A stretch of DNA of 64,000 nucleotides from Undibacterium cyanobacteriorum (GTDB lineage: Bacteria > Pseudomonadota > Gammaproteobacteria > Burkholderiales > Burkholderiaceae_D), in the NCBI RefSeq assembly GCF_031326225.1, contig NZ_CP133720.1, forward strand, positions 3,348,001 to 3,412,000, given 5' to 3'. A program made the translations under genes and the position numbers. The notes under the pieces were generated by a model, which worked only from the letters and a program-made list of their open reading frames with translations, was not told the origin of the DNA and made no database searches. This document shows positions 50,478-58,949 of this stretch, piece after piece (within the stretch, counting starts at the first letter, position 1; each line of letters starts with the position of its first letter).

Positions 50478-52046
50478 ATGAATACAATTGACTACACCAT
50501 CACTTCGCCACTCGCCGTGGTTGCCAAAGAAAGTCGACCGCTTTTAGCTGTCACCATCGCTTGGCATCCAGACGTTTCCCGGATCGGGGAGCAATTCATA
50601 GGAAGTACAGAAGAAGGCGTCATCGAAATCAGTCGCTTTATTCCGATGTTCAGAAAAACTCAGGGCGAATCACTCCCTATCGGACATGGCGGCGTGTCAC
50701 GCGAAGCAATGCGCGTCGTACGTGATACCAGTGATGGCGTCACCATTTGCCCACCCAAGAGCCGCATGGTGGTTGAACTCAATGGTCAGATCATCACTGA
50801 TCCAATTTGTTTAAGCGCGGAACAGATTGAAACTGGTGCGATTATCGCTTTGGGACGCGCGGTTTATCTCTGTATTCATTGGATGCGTTGTTTACCGAAA
50901 GATAATGGCATTGACGGTTTTATCGGCGTAGGTAGCTCGGCGATTATGGCGCGCGACTTGATTCGCTTGGCAGCCGCCAGTGACTCCAGTGTTCTGCTGC
51001 TTGGCGAAACCGGCACAGGTAAAGAAGTAGCAGCGCGCGGCATACATCAACTCAGTAAGCGCGCTGGGCAAAGAATGGTGTCGGTCAATATGGCAGCACT
51101 CAACGAGTCATTGGCTGCGGCCGACTTATTCGGTGCCAGCAAAGGTGCGTACACCGGTGCCCAAACGGCGCGGACTGGCTTCTTTGCTGAAGCCGAAGGC
51201 TCCACCCTCTTTCTCGATGAAATCGGTAATACGCCAAGCAGCATACAACCGATGTTACTGCGCGTCTTGGAGACTGGTGAATATCGTCCACTCGGCGCCA
51301 CCCGTGACAATAAATCGAATGCGCGCCTGATTACTGCGACCGACCAAGATCTCTATCACTCTTCGTTTAACCACGCCTTAGTGCGTCGCCTGGAAAGCTT
51401 CATTATTCGGATTCCACCGCTGCGAGCGCGTCGAGAAGACATCGGCTTATTAATGGTGCATATCCTCAACCAGCATGGTAGCGGCACCGTGGATGCAAGT
51501 CATCTGCCCGCCAATTTCATCGACGCTGCGCTGAACTACGATTGGCCCGGTAATATTCGCCAATTGGGCAATGTGTTGAAGCGCGCTGCATTGTCTTTGC
51601 AAATGGGCGAAGTTCCTGTCTTGGCCAACATGATCGAAACACCTCGTTTGCAATCGGTAGAAAACGCCAGCCAGTTGCGCAAAATCCAAGCCCCGCAGAA
51701 CATTGAAGACGTGCTCGCAGCAGCCAGTAAAATTACGAGCGCAAGTGCGACGCCAATCGAACGCAAGAAACTGCGCGACCTCAGCGAAGAAGATGTCATT
51801 AGCGCGATGGAAAAGCACGCTTGGACCATCCAATACGCGGCCGAAGATCTCGGGATTTCCCGTCCTTCGATGTACAAGTTGATCGAGTCCAATAAACAAA
51901 TTCGCCGAGTCGAACAAATCCCTGCAGACGAGCTCCGCTCACAATTCGACAATGCCGCTGGCGAAGTTGAAAAATGTGCATCATTACTGAAAACCCCGAG
52001 TGAGGCTCTGCGGCGCCATCTCAAAGGATTGGGTTGGATTGCCTGA
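50478..52046 (+). CDS. FHA-domain sigma54-dependent transcriptional activator
   Basis: A 522-residue activator. The N-terminal region (about 25-135, GGVSREAMRV and VVELNGQIITDPICL ... GAIIALG) is an FHA-like phosphothreonine-binding domain. A sigma54 AAA+ domain follows: Walker A GETGTGKE (176-183), GAYTGA (223-228) in place of GAFTGA, Walker B GSTLFLDEIG (241-250). The C-terminus has a Fis-type helix-turn-helix (AAEDLGISRPSMYKLIES) and a further 50 residues. FHA activators are usually controlled by Ser/Thr kinases, and three kinase-like genes lie within 12 kb. The Phe-to-Tyr change in the sigma54 loop is seen in some active family members. Target promoters are unknown. Confidence 0.86.
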   Translation: MNTIDYTITSPLAVVAKESRPLLAVTIAWHPDVSRIGEQFIGSTEEGVIEISRFIPMFRKTQGESLPIGHGGVSREAMRVVRDTSDGVTICPPKSRMVVELNGQIITDPICLSAEQIETGAIIALGRAVYLCIHWMRCLPKDNGIDGFIGVGSSAIMARDLIRLAAASDSSVLLLGETGTGKEVAARGIHQLSKRAGQRMVSVNMAALNESLAAADLFGASKGAYTGAQTARTGFFAEAEGSTLFLDEIGNTPSSIQPMLLRVLETGEYRPLGATRDNKSNARLITATDQDLYHSSFNHALVRRLESFIIRIPPLRARREDIGLLMVHILNQHGSGTVDASHLPANFIDAALNYDWPGNIRQLGNVLKRAALSLQMGEVPVLANMIETPRLQSVENASQLRKIQAPQNIEDVLAAASKITSASATPIERKKLRDLSEEDVISAMEKHAWTIQYAAEDLGISRPSMYKLIESNKQIRRVEQIPADELRSQFDNAAGEVEKCASLLKTPSEALRRHLKGLGWIA

Positions 52047-52234
52047 TCAGATCAAGGACCTTACAAAAAATCAGAGAAATACTGTGGTTTTTTGAATGGT
52101 AGGCATTTTCTTTCCAGAGCGAAATGCCAATAATAGTGATACCGTAAAGCAAGTGTTAATGGAACCTCAAAGAAATGCGAGGTTCTGTTCCGCCGAAATG
52201 CACAAATCTCATCTCAATTGATTGATTAGGCACG

Positions 52235-52663
52235 ATGGAATCAAGGATGCAAGAGACATCACTCCCACAAAAAGCACCTGCTGAAATGCGGGTCTTGGTC
52301 GTGGATGATGATCCATTACAGTTAGCATACGTGGCCGCCTTACTCAAAGCGCTCGCCATTACGAACGTGCATACTGCCGATAATGGCACTGCCGCGATCG
52401 AGATTTTGGATCAAGCAGATCTCCCACTCGATTTGATTATTTCGGATCTCATGATGCCGACCATGGACGGCTTCGACTTTCTATGGCAACTCGCCTATCG
52501 CCAATCGGAGATCCCCGTCATTATCATGTCCGCACAAACCAGCGAAGTCATACACAGCGCTGAATTAGTCGCCCAACTCAAATTTCTCAAGCTGGTTGGC
52601 AGCTTACATAAACCCGTTTCGAAGGAAAGTTTTTTCGAGATGGTCAAGCCTCTACTGCTCTAA
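52235..52663 (+). CDS. Single-domain response regulator
   Basis: A 142-residue protein made of one receiver domain with no output domain. Acidic pair VVDDDPLQL, phospho-acceptor D71 in IISDLMMPTMDGFDF, and Lys-Pro in LHKPVSKESF are all present, so it should be phosphorylatable. The first 18 residues are an unstructured tail. It lies 188 bases after the FHA activator on the same strand and points toward the kinase operon; whether it joins that circuit or answers a distant histidine kinase is unknown. No histidine kinase is near. Confidence 0.88.
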   Translation: MESRMQETSLPQKAPAEMRVLVVDDDPLQLAYVAALLKALAITNVHTADNGTAAIEILDQADLPLDLIISDLMMPTMDGFDFLWQLAYRQSEIPVIIMSAQTSEVIHSAELVAQLKFLKLVGSLHKPVSKESFFEMVKPLLL

Positions 52664-52723
52664 GCGGCCTTCGCAGCATTCTAAAAGCGCAATCGCAGAG
52701 ACACGAGTCAAACTTAAACTCAG

Positions 52724-54919
52724 TTATCGTGCAGGTTTGCCGAGATACGTAGGGTCACGGCGCAAGGCGACCAGCTCAGGATCAGCATCGATCAATTTGG
52801 ACGAGAATCCCAAATTTTTCGCTTTCAAAATCGCCTCCACCGCAGCCGAACGATTCCCCAAAATTTCTTGAGTGACACCAACTCGGAACAGCGCCGTTGG
52901 CTTGCCCTGAATTCTGTCGCCAAGCTTTACGATCAGTTCTTGCGCCTGTTTCGCATCGCCGATTTTTGCCGAATACAAAGCGGCTCGCGACATCAGTTCA
53001 AGATGGTCCGTTTGCTTTTCGAGTTTGTTCAGAATCAGGTCACGCGCCTTGGTGTAGGCACTACGAGCAGCATCGGTACGTCCTGGTATCCATTGCAGTG
53101 TATCGGCATACTTCGCCCACAATCGAAAATCCTCGTTGTTGCTAAATCCACGGCCCACTGCATTTTCAAACGCAGCAGCCGCACCGACGTAGTCGCCTCG
53201 TGCAAAACTGAGATCACCTAACTCCACATACAGAGCGGAATCAGCTTGTAATTGCAAGGCTTTCTGTATTGTCGCTTGCGCTTGATCGACTTGTTTCAGC
53301 TGCACGTAAGTTTGAGCCAAACCGATCGAGAGCCCGCTCAGTTTTGGATTCTTTGCCAATGCCGCTTGATAGACCTCCAAGGCTGCCTCGTTTTGATTCA
53401 ACTTCAGATGCAATTCCGCCAACTGGTTCAACAACACTACGTTTTCTGGGAACAAACGAACCGCTTCTTTCGCTGCTGTCAATCCTTGATCCCATTGCTG
53501 CTGCTTTTGTAAAAACCGAATACGCATTTGCCATGCCAACACATTCTTTGGATCTAAAGAAAAAGCCCGCTCGACCTCTTTAGCTGCAGCATCATCTTGC
53601 CCTTTCAGACTCAATACGAGGGCTTCCGCCACGTGAGACAAAGCGACAAAAGCATTTTCCTCCGTCGCAATTTGTGCATTTTTTTCCGCGTTGACGAGGA
53701 GTTCTTGATGATCACTCTCCAGCATAAACTGGAAGCCTTGTGCCAGCGCCAGCCCTGCCCTTGCACCAGAATGCTTGGCATCATTTTCTAAGATGCGCTG
53801 AAAGTGCTGCTCCGCTTTTTCGAGTTGAGCACTTTGTTTAAATTGCTCAAGTAAGAGCAATCCATTTTGCATCTCATTGGCTGCGGAATAACTGCTAATA
53901 GGTAATTCCGTGCGTACCAAATACGGCCAACTCGCCCAAGTCCCAAATGTGATTCCGGCCACGGACGCCACCACCAAACCGACTTTCCAATGTTTGCTCA
54001 AGCGGCGCCAATTGATTAAAGGAGCCTCTTCGACGACATGCAGATGACTGAGTTTCTGCAGTTCTATTTTTAATGAAGCCGACTGCATCGAGACAGGGTC
54101 CACCGCCAACAACTCGTTGATACGATCCACGACCACTTGCATAGAAGCGATGCGATTTTCCGGTTGGCGCTCTGTCATGGCGCGGATCAATTGTCGCAGA
54201 ATCAAAGGCAGATCGTCACGCCATGGCCATTGTTCGGAATTCGACTGGATCACTGCAGCCGCCAAGGCCAAGCCCGACAATTGAGCAAATGGTCGCTTAC
54301 CCATCAGTAATTCATACAAGATCACACCAAGGGCATAGATATCCGAGGCGGCGCTCAAAGCAGCGCCAGTCAAAATCTCGGGCGCCATATAAGCGATGGT
54401 TCCTTGAGGGTCGGCTTGCACCATCGACGTGGTCGCATCGCGATCGGCCTGCGTGGCCAAACCAAAGTCCAAAATACGAATTGCGCCGCTCGGTTCTTGC
54501 ATCAAATTGGACGGTTTGAGATCGCCATGGATCAGCCCAGCACCATGGGCTTCTTGCATCGCCTGCGCGATTTGCCGCACGATCTCCAGCACCGCAGAAA
54601 TTCCCGGTGCTTCTAAGTCGAGGATCTGCCGCAAAGTGCGGCCCGGCACCAACTCCATGACGATTGCTTGACCGTCTGGCGTTTGTTCTAAAGCGTGAAT
54701 TTTGACAAAAGCAACGTGTTGCAAAGAGGCCGCCAAGCGCGCCTCGCGGGTCAGATCCACCCCGGCCATAACATTTTTGAGATACTTAATGGCCACATGA
54801 CGATGCAGCTTGGTATCCCATGCTTGGTACACTTGACCGAAACCACCTTCTCCCAAGCGTACGCCTAGCTGATAGTGTAAAAACTGATCTTGTGATTTGT
54901 CCTCGGGTAAAGCATTCAT
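52724..54919 (-). CDS. Membrane Ser/Thr protein kinase with TPR domain
   Basis: About 731 residues from the ATG at 54919 (a GTG at 54985 is the longer alternative). Kinase domain 15-280: glycine loop LGEGGFGQVY, K45 in HVAIK, catalytic D133 in HGDLKPSN (HGD instead of HRD), D151 of DFG, and MAPE. This should be an active kinase. A membrane helix (about 327-350) precedes an extracytoplasmic TPR domain (about 380-700). It follows the LanC-like gene by 80 bases and is the most distal gene of the lanthionine operon. The two other kinase-like genes at 60-64 kb are paralogues in architecture. Confidence 0.9.
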   Translation of the reverse strand: MNALPEDKSQDQFLHYQLGVRLGEGGFGQVYQAWDTKLHRHVAIKYLKNVMAGVDLTREARLAASLQHVAFVKIHALEQTPDGQAIVMELVPGRTLRQILDLEAPGISAVLEIVRQIAQAMQEAHGAGLIHGDLKPSNLMQEPSGAIRILDFGLATQADRDATTSMVQADPQGTIAYMAPEILTGAALSAASDIYALGVILYELLMGKRPFAQLSGLALAAAVIQSNSEQWPWRDDLPLILRQLIRAMTERQPENRIASMQVVVDRINELLAVDPVSMQSASLKIELQKLSHLHVVEEAPLINWRRLSKHWKVGLVVASVAGITFGTWASWPYLVRTELPISSYSAANEMQNGLLLLEQFKQSAQLEKAEQHFQRILENDAKHSGARAGLALAQGFQFMLESDHQELLVNAEKNAQIATEENAFVALSHVAEALVLSLKGQDDAAAKEVERAFSLDPKNVLAWQMRIRFLQKQQQWDQGLTAAKEAVRLFPENVVLLNQLAELHLKLNQNEAALEVYQAALAKNPKLSGLSIGLAQTYVQLKQVDQAQATIQKALQLQADSALYVELGDLSFARGDYVGAAAAFENAVGRGFSNNEDFRLWAKYADTLQWIPGRTDAARSAYTKARDLILNKLEKQTDHLELMSRAALYSAKIGDAKQAQELIVKLGDRIQGKPTALFRVGVTQEILGNRSAAVEAILKAKNLGFSSKLIDADPELVALRRDPTYLGKPAR

Positions 54920-54999
54920 AGGAGCTGTTGCAATCCTGTTTTTCAAAGCAGCGGCTATTCTAAACGGAATACGCCAGCAAAGCACCTTTGAAGTAAGGA

Positions 55000-56250
55000 C
55001 TAACTCGAAATCAACAACACCGACGGCACCGTTTCAGGCGAATACAAACGAAGATAAAAGTAACCGATGCCCGCAGTGCCTAACATCAGGTTGGGCGTTT
55101 CACCAGCGCCACCATTGCCGCATGGCCAAGGCAGGCCTTGCTTGAGTATCTCGCGAATCCCCGTATCACCAACGCTCTGGGCGATATGCACAAGATCCTC
55201 ACGCTGCAGCACAATGCCTGCCTGAAGCAGAAAATCGGCATTGCCTGCGTATCCATGACATAGCGAGAAATTATCCTGCCCTTCTTGCCATCCCTTGCGA
55301 AGCGCGACCTGAGTTGCTTCAATTGCTAAGCGAAGGTCTTCATGAACCTCACTTTTATTTGGAAAAAGCTGTAACTGTCGCAGGCGAGCTAAACCGATAC
55401 CCGGCGCTCCATGGCACCACGCCATGAAACAGGATGGCTTTTTGGTTTCTGCGGACTCACCAGGCATGAGTCGTAAATCAAACCAGTTGCCATTATTGTG
55501 ATCGAAGTTTGCGCGCTCATAATTGAGCGCACCATCAATCAATTCAAGCCAACTTTTGTCCTGAGTTACTGTGTGAATTTCTTGTAAGGCTACCGCTATA
55601 CCAGCCGCACCATGCGAATAACCGGTGAGATTTTGTTGCCCATCGACTTCTATGGTTTTCCAAGAGACGGTGTCTCCTTGTCGTTCAGCATGATTCGCTA
55701 AAGACATTGCATGCATCACAGCGATATCAACGAGTGATTCGTCACCTGAAACACGTGCACACTGCAATAGCGCTAGGATTGTTCCAGCACTACCGCTGAT
55801 CACATCAAGATTATGGGAATCTGGTGGCAATTCTCTCAGCGAACGAAACTCACGCATTCCATGTTCAACCCAATCAGAACGTCCGAGCAAACAGCCAACT
55901 CGCCACATCACATAAGCATTTCCGGCGCGCCCAACGTAGAAGCCATATCGTTGTGATAATTCAGGCTGTCGACAACTTGCAAGAACCTGATTCAAGGCGC
56001 CTTCGATCGTATGCATTAGTAATGGATCGGGGCAGATCCGATTAACTTCGGCAAGGAACAATAGGATGCCGCTGCTACCGCCATACAATTCAGCCTCTAA
56101 TGATCGAAAAACCTTTGGCCAACTGCGTTGAACCTTATTGATCGCCCACCCCAACCAAGTGCAAGCATTACCAGCCCAAAAAGCATCGCGGCAAATATCG
56201 ATTGCAATCGCCTGAGCTACCTCAAGATATTTTTCTCTGAGTTCAATCAT
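55000..56250 (-). CDS. Stand-alone LanC-type lanthionine cyclase
   Basis: A 416-residue LanC-like protein. The (alpha/alpha) barrel repeats show as GGSSGIL, SGSAGTI, GYSHGAAGI, CHGAPGIG, CHGYAGN and LGTAGIGYFYLRL. The zinc ligands C279, C331 and H332 are all present, as is the candidate acid His213 (YSHG). LanC cyclases add Cys thiols to dehydroalanine/dehydrobutyrine. I prefer the ATG at 56250, whose first bases overlap the end of the HopA1 gene; a TTG at 56262 is the longer option. It has no dehydratase domain, so dehydration must come from the two preceding genes. Immediately upstream are the HopA1 and APH genes. Confidence 0.93.
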   Translation of the reverse strand: MIELREKYLEVAQAIAIDICRDAFWAGNACTWLGWAINKVQRSWPKVFRSLEAELYGGSSGILLFLAEVNRICPDPLLMHTIEGALNQVLASCRQPELSQRYGFYVGRAGNAYVMWRVGCLLGRSDWVEHGMREFRSLRELPPDSHNLDVISGSAGTILALLQCARVSGDESLVDIAVMHAMSLANHAERQGDTVSWKTIEVDGQQNLTGYSHGAAGIAVALQEIHTVTQDKSWLELIDGALNYERANFDHNNGNWFDLRLMPGESAETKKPSCFMAWCHGAPGIGLARLRQLQLFPNKSEVHEDLRLAIEATQVALRKGWQEGQDNFSLCHGYAGNADFLLQAGIVLQREDLVHIAQSVGDTGIREILKQGLPWPCGNGGAGETPNLMLGTAGIGYFYLRLYSPETVPSVLLISS

Positions 56251-57271
56251 GTCGATCACCAATCATCAACGCGTCTCTGAACCAATTATCCGTCATAGGT
56301 TTTTTCAAATAGGGAACATGACAATCCAAGTTTGAGTCCATAAATTTCTGTTCCAAAACTTTAAGTTGTTGATCCGTATCCTTGATTTGATTTCTCCAGA
56401 TCTCAACCAGAGCGGTTGCAACCAGTCTGCAGCGTGACTTACCAAAACTTTCATTTGTCCCAGAATCATCGGCAATCCCAATGCCCGGTTCAAATAGGAA
56501 ACAAAACAATGGAATTTCTGGGCGAAGGCACCCAACCAACTCTGGATACAATCGATTCAACACTTGCGAAACCATCGCGAAATAACGCTTCGAGACATAC
56601 AACACCGCAGCATCAGCGCGGGTGTAGGCGTTGGGAGAACTTAAGCATTTAAAGCGATACGGGACATGATAGTGATTCAACTGACGACTCAAAAGCTGCA
56701 TCAACTGAATTGCACCAGCAGCATGAACATGAAAAAAAAAGCGAACTAAAGCATATTCGTCAAACTGATCGGTAAGGCACTGCCCAAATGCAAAATAAAA
56801 TCCTGGAGACAATTCCAAAGAGCATGGATAGGCAATCAAATCCACCATATCGCCAGCTTTCGGGAGTTCGCCAGTCATTTTGTTACGGATAAATTCACCG
56901 GGCAAAGCGACTCGACTTCGATTACCTTTTTGTACAGAAACGCGACCATCGGTGCCCACATGATAAACCCTCCAAGATCGGTCGATTGACTGTTGGCTAT
57001 GATTTGCCTTGTTCAATTGCGCAATAAATTCTTGATCACTACCAGGCCAAACCGAAGAGGGATAACGCTGCAAGATATCTACTTGCCGTGTATAAATTTT
57101 CGCGTACAAAACCTCAGTGATTTCTCGAACCAAAAATTCATCTGGCGTTATCTGATTGACGCCGCCTGAAGGAACAGCGTAGCAAGAATTTTGATAGCGG
57201 AAACCTGTCTCGCCATCGATCACAAAATCGCGTGCGATAGCTATAAATTCATTGTTGGATAAGTCGATCAT
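56243..57271 (-). CDS. HopA1-family protein, candidate phosphothreonine lyase
   Basis: A 342-residue protein resembling the HopA1 effector family, recognised from the central block SPGFYFAFGQ ... YALVRFFFHVHAAGAIQLMQLLSRQLNHYHVPYRFKCLS ... RADAAVLYVSKRYF. HopA1-like proteins serve as the phosphate-eliminating lyase (LxmY-type) in class V lanthipeptide and thioviridamide-type pathways, next to an APH-type kinase, exactly the arrangement here. The first 120 residues are family-specific and unassigned. Its ATG overlaps the APH gene stop (ATGA) and follows GAGGA, so it is translationally coupled. The role as lyase is by family and context, not shown directly. Confidence 0.83.
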   Translation of the reverse strand: MIDLSNNEFIAIARDFVIDGETGFRYQNSCYAVPSGGVNQITPDEFLVREITEVLYAKIYTRQVDILQRYPSSVWPGSDQEFIAQLNKANHSQQSIDRSWRVYHVGTDGRVSVQKGNRSRVALPGEFIRNKMTGELPKAGDMVDLIAYPCSLELSPGFYFAFGQCLTDQFDEYALVRFFFHVHAAGAIQLMQLLSRQLNHYHVPYRFKCLSSPNAYTRADAAVLYVSKRYFAMVSQVLNRLYPELVGCLRPEIPLFCFLFEPGIGIADDSGTNESFGKSRCRLVATALVEIWRNQIKDTDQQLKVLEQKFMDSNLDCHVPYLKKPMTDNWFRDALMIGDRHD

Positions 57272-58353
57272 GTATCCTCACCACTAATCAAGCCAATCTC
57301 TTCAATGAATCGAGCTGGGTTCTTCAATATAAACTTCGACAGCGCTAACAAGTACTCTGCCTCTTGCGAAAATAGGTTTTTGTAATACAAACCTTCAAAG
57401 GCTGATTGCAACATTCGTGCAGCGGAAAATTCCATCGTTTTCAGTAATTGCTGGCGTGCGTCTTCGCATTCAAATTGTCTTTCAAGCGCATATTGATTCC
57501 AGAGAACGGTGAGAAATTCACCAAACGGTTTCATGTGATCAATAAGGTTCTCGATATCGCAACGCTCTGTTGATGAAACTGTTCGCAACTTTACCCCAAC
57601 AACGGAAACCATAAACGAGTGAATAAAGCCTGCCACATCCCAGAGCGGATCGCCGAGATCGAACAGCTCCCAATCAATTAATTTGACGCGATAGTCTCTA
57701 TTCGTATCACTCATCAAAAGGACGTTGTCCCACTTCATATCACCATGAATCCAAGTCGTTCTGGACCAACCATGAAATAGCTTATCTATCACAGCACTCA
57801 TATCCAAATCTGCACGAATGCGATCACCAAGTTCAATGACACCTTGGCTGACTCGATTGTTGTCGCGGTGGAAGAATAAAATCCAAGGCACGCGCTTCGG
57901 CAGGGAAACACTAGACAATTCCACCTCGTGTTGTAAGGGATGAAGCTTATGAAATGATGCAAGCATCTTAGCGATCAATACAGCAACCTGGCTATCCAAC
58001 TCCCTTCGATAAAATTGATGATCTACGAAACTTTCCGCTTCTGGCAACAGCTCAAGTGCAAGACATTTGCGTCTTTGATCATAGCCAAGAAAACGAGGTA
58101 TGCTCTCGCTCCATTCAGGATGATTTCGCGCTAATGAATAACACTCAGCTTCTCGCTGCAGCGTGGAGTTTTCCACCGGATCGATTGCTTTAACTTGTTT
58201 GAGAAACACGCCAGTATCACGAACCAATACTTTGAAATTTCGATTGCGGCGCCCGGCTTCGATAATCTTTACTTGCCCCAATACGACATCGCTTGGCGTG
58301 ACGTAATTCATCTCAAGCATGTAGTAAGTGAGATTTGTTGCAGTCAAAAACAT
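57268..58353 (-). CDS. APH-type phosphotransferase, candidate lanthipeptide kinase
   Basis: About 361 residues from the ATG at 58353; a TTG at 58377 is in frame but falls in the T run of the hairpin upstream. Aminoglycoside phosphotransferase fold: Lys K52 in FLKQV, catalytic loop WIHGDMKWDNVLL (D205), and metal-binding LIDWELFDLGDP (D227). In class V lanthipeptide pathways this fold (LxmK-type) phosphorylates Ser/Thr of the precursor peptide. Antibiotic resistance is unlikely because it is fused into a RiPP-like operon and translationally coupled to HopA1. It follows the repeat peptide gene after a hairpin. Confidence 0.87.
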   Translation of the reverse strand: MFLTATNLTYYMLEMNYVTPSDVVLGQVKIIEAGRRNRNFKVLVRDTGVFLKQVKAIDPVENSTLQREAECYSLARNHPEWSESIPRFLGYDQRRKCLALELLPEAESFVDHQFYRRELDSQVAVLIAKMLASFHKLHPLQHEVELSSVSLPKRVPWILFFHRDNNRVSQGVIELGDRIRADLDMSAVIDKLFHGWSRTTWIHGDMKWDNVLLMSDTNRDYRVKLIDWELFDLGDPLWDVAGFIHSFMVSVVGVKLRTVSSTERCDIENLIDHMKPFGEFLTVLWNQYALERQFECEDARQQLLKTMEFSAARMLQSAFEGLYYKNLFSQEAEYLLALSKFILKNPARFIEEIGLISGEDT

Positions 58354-58375
58354 AAGCAATCTGATCCTAGTGCTC

Positions 58376-58408
58376 AAAAAAACAGAGCGCAGTCTCAGCC
58401 GCGCTCTT
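58376..58408 (-). terminator. Hairpin between repeat-peptide gene and enzyme genes (probable partial terminator)
   Basis: On the minus strand AGAGCGC - ten-base loop - GCGCTCT - G - seven T. It lies about 95 bases after the peptide stop and directly before the APH gene. Such read-through terminators are common behind RiPP precursor genes, making precursor mRNA more abundant than enzyme mRNA. Confidence 0.8.
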
Positions 58409-58503
58409 GCCTACGATAACCGAAGTATTTCTAATCTTCGAGGGGTCAATTAAGAAAACAGGCGATTATCTCAATTTACAAACTTCGACTGAAATTCAGA
58501 CTG

Positions 58504-58875
58504 TTATTGGCAGCATTGTGGAGTCGTATCATGAGTCGGTGGTGGTACTGCTGCCTGCGTTGCCTGACAACATTGCGGAGTCGTGTCATGGGTTGGTGGT
58601 GGCGCTACTACCTGTCCTGCCTGACAGCATTGTGGAGTCGTGTCATGGGTCGGTGGTGGCGCTGCTACTTGTCCTGCCTGACAGCATTGTGGTGTCGTGT
58701 CATGAGTCGGTGGTGGCGCAACTACTTGTCCTGCCTGACAGCATTGTGGTGTCGTGTCATGGGTCGGTGGTGGTGCTGCTACTTGTCCTGCCTGACAGCA
58801 TTGTGGTGTAGTGTCATTTGTCGGGGTGGTAGCATTTTCGCTTTGTGGCGGACTTACAGGAACATGACTCGACAT
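58504..58875 (-). CDS. Six-core repetitive lanthipeptide-like precursor peptide
   Basis: A 123-residue peptide. A 20-residue N-terminal segment (MSSHVPVSPPQSENATTPTN) is followed by DTTPQCCQ six times, separated by five 11-residue spacers of the form AGQV(A/V)APPPTH; the last spacer is ATQAAVPPPTH. The stop follows the sixth module directly. Each module has two Thr and two Cys, so up to two methyllanthionine rings per module and twelve per precursor are possible. No signal peptide, no GG or other classical leader site, and no hydrophobic segment. A GGAG ribosome-binding site sits 7 bases before the ATG. It is flanked by nitrilase and kinase genes. Plus-strand frames over it are shadows of the repeat. 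Confidence 0.88.
   Translation of the reverse strand: MSSHVPVSPPQSENATTPTNDTTPQCCQAGQVAAPPPTHDTTPQCCQAGQVVAPPPTHDTTPQCCQAGQVAAPPPTHDTTPQCCQAGQVVAPPPTHDTTPQCCQATQAAVPPPTHDTTPQCCQ
58507..58815 (-). repeat. 57-base tandem repeat array coding six DTTPQCCQ modules
   Basis: Core-coding 24-base segments start at 58507, 58564, 58621, 58678, 58735 and 58792 (period 57). Core-encoding bases differ between copies only at synonymous positions (Asp, Thr, Pro, Cys and Gln third bases), while spacer codons show amino-acid changes. Confidence 0.95.
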
Positions 58876-58949
58876 ACGTTTTCTCCATCTTAAAGTTAAT
58901 CAAAAAAATCTGGCTTACATAATCAATGCAAGACAAACGATTGGTGGAA

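Noticed and set aside
57268..58353. Aminoglycoside resistance gene
   Set aside because: The APH fold alone suggests this, but coupling to a HopA1 gene and a LanC gene behind a Thr/Cys peptide fits a peptide kinase much better.
58504..58820. CRISPR-like array
   Set aside because: Direct repeats at constant spacing, but the spacers are also repeated and the whole array is a coding sequence in frame.
58407..58893. Plus-strand frames of 128-134 codons over the repeat array
   Set aside because: They exist only because the repeat unit is 57 bases (divisible by three), which leaves stop-free frames on the other strand. The minus-strand frame has a proper ribosome-binding site, operon context and synonymous-only core variation.
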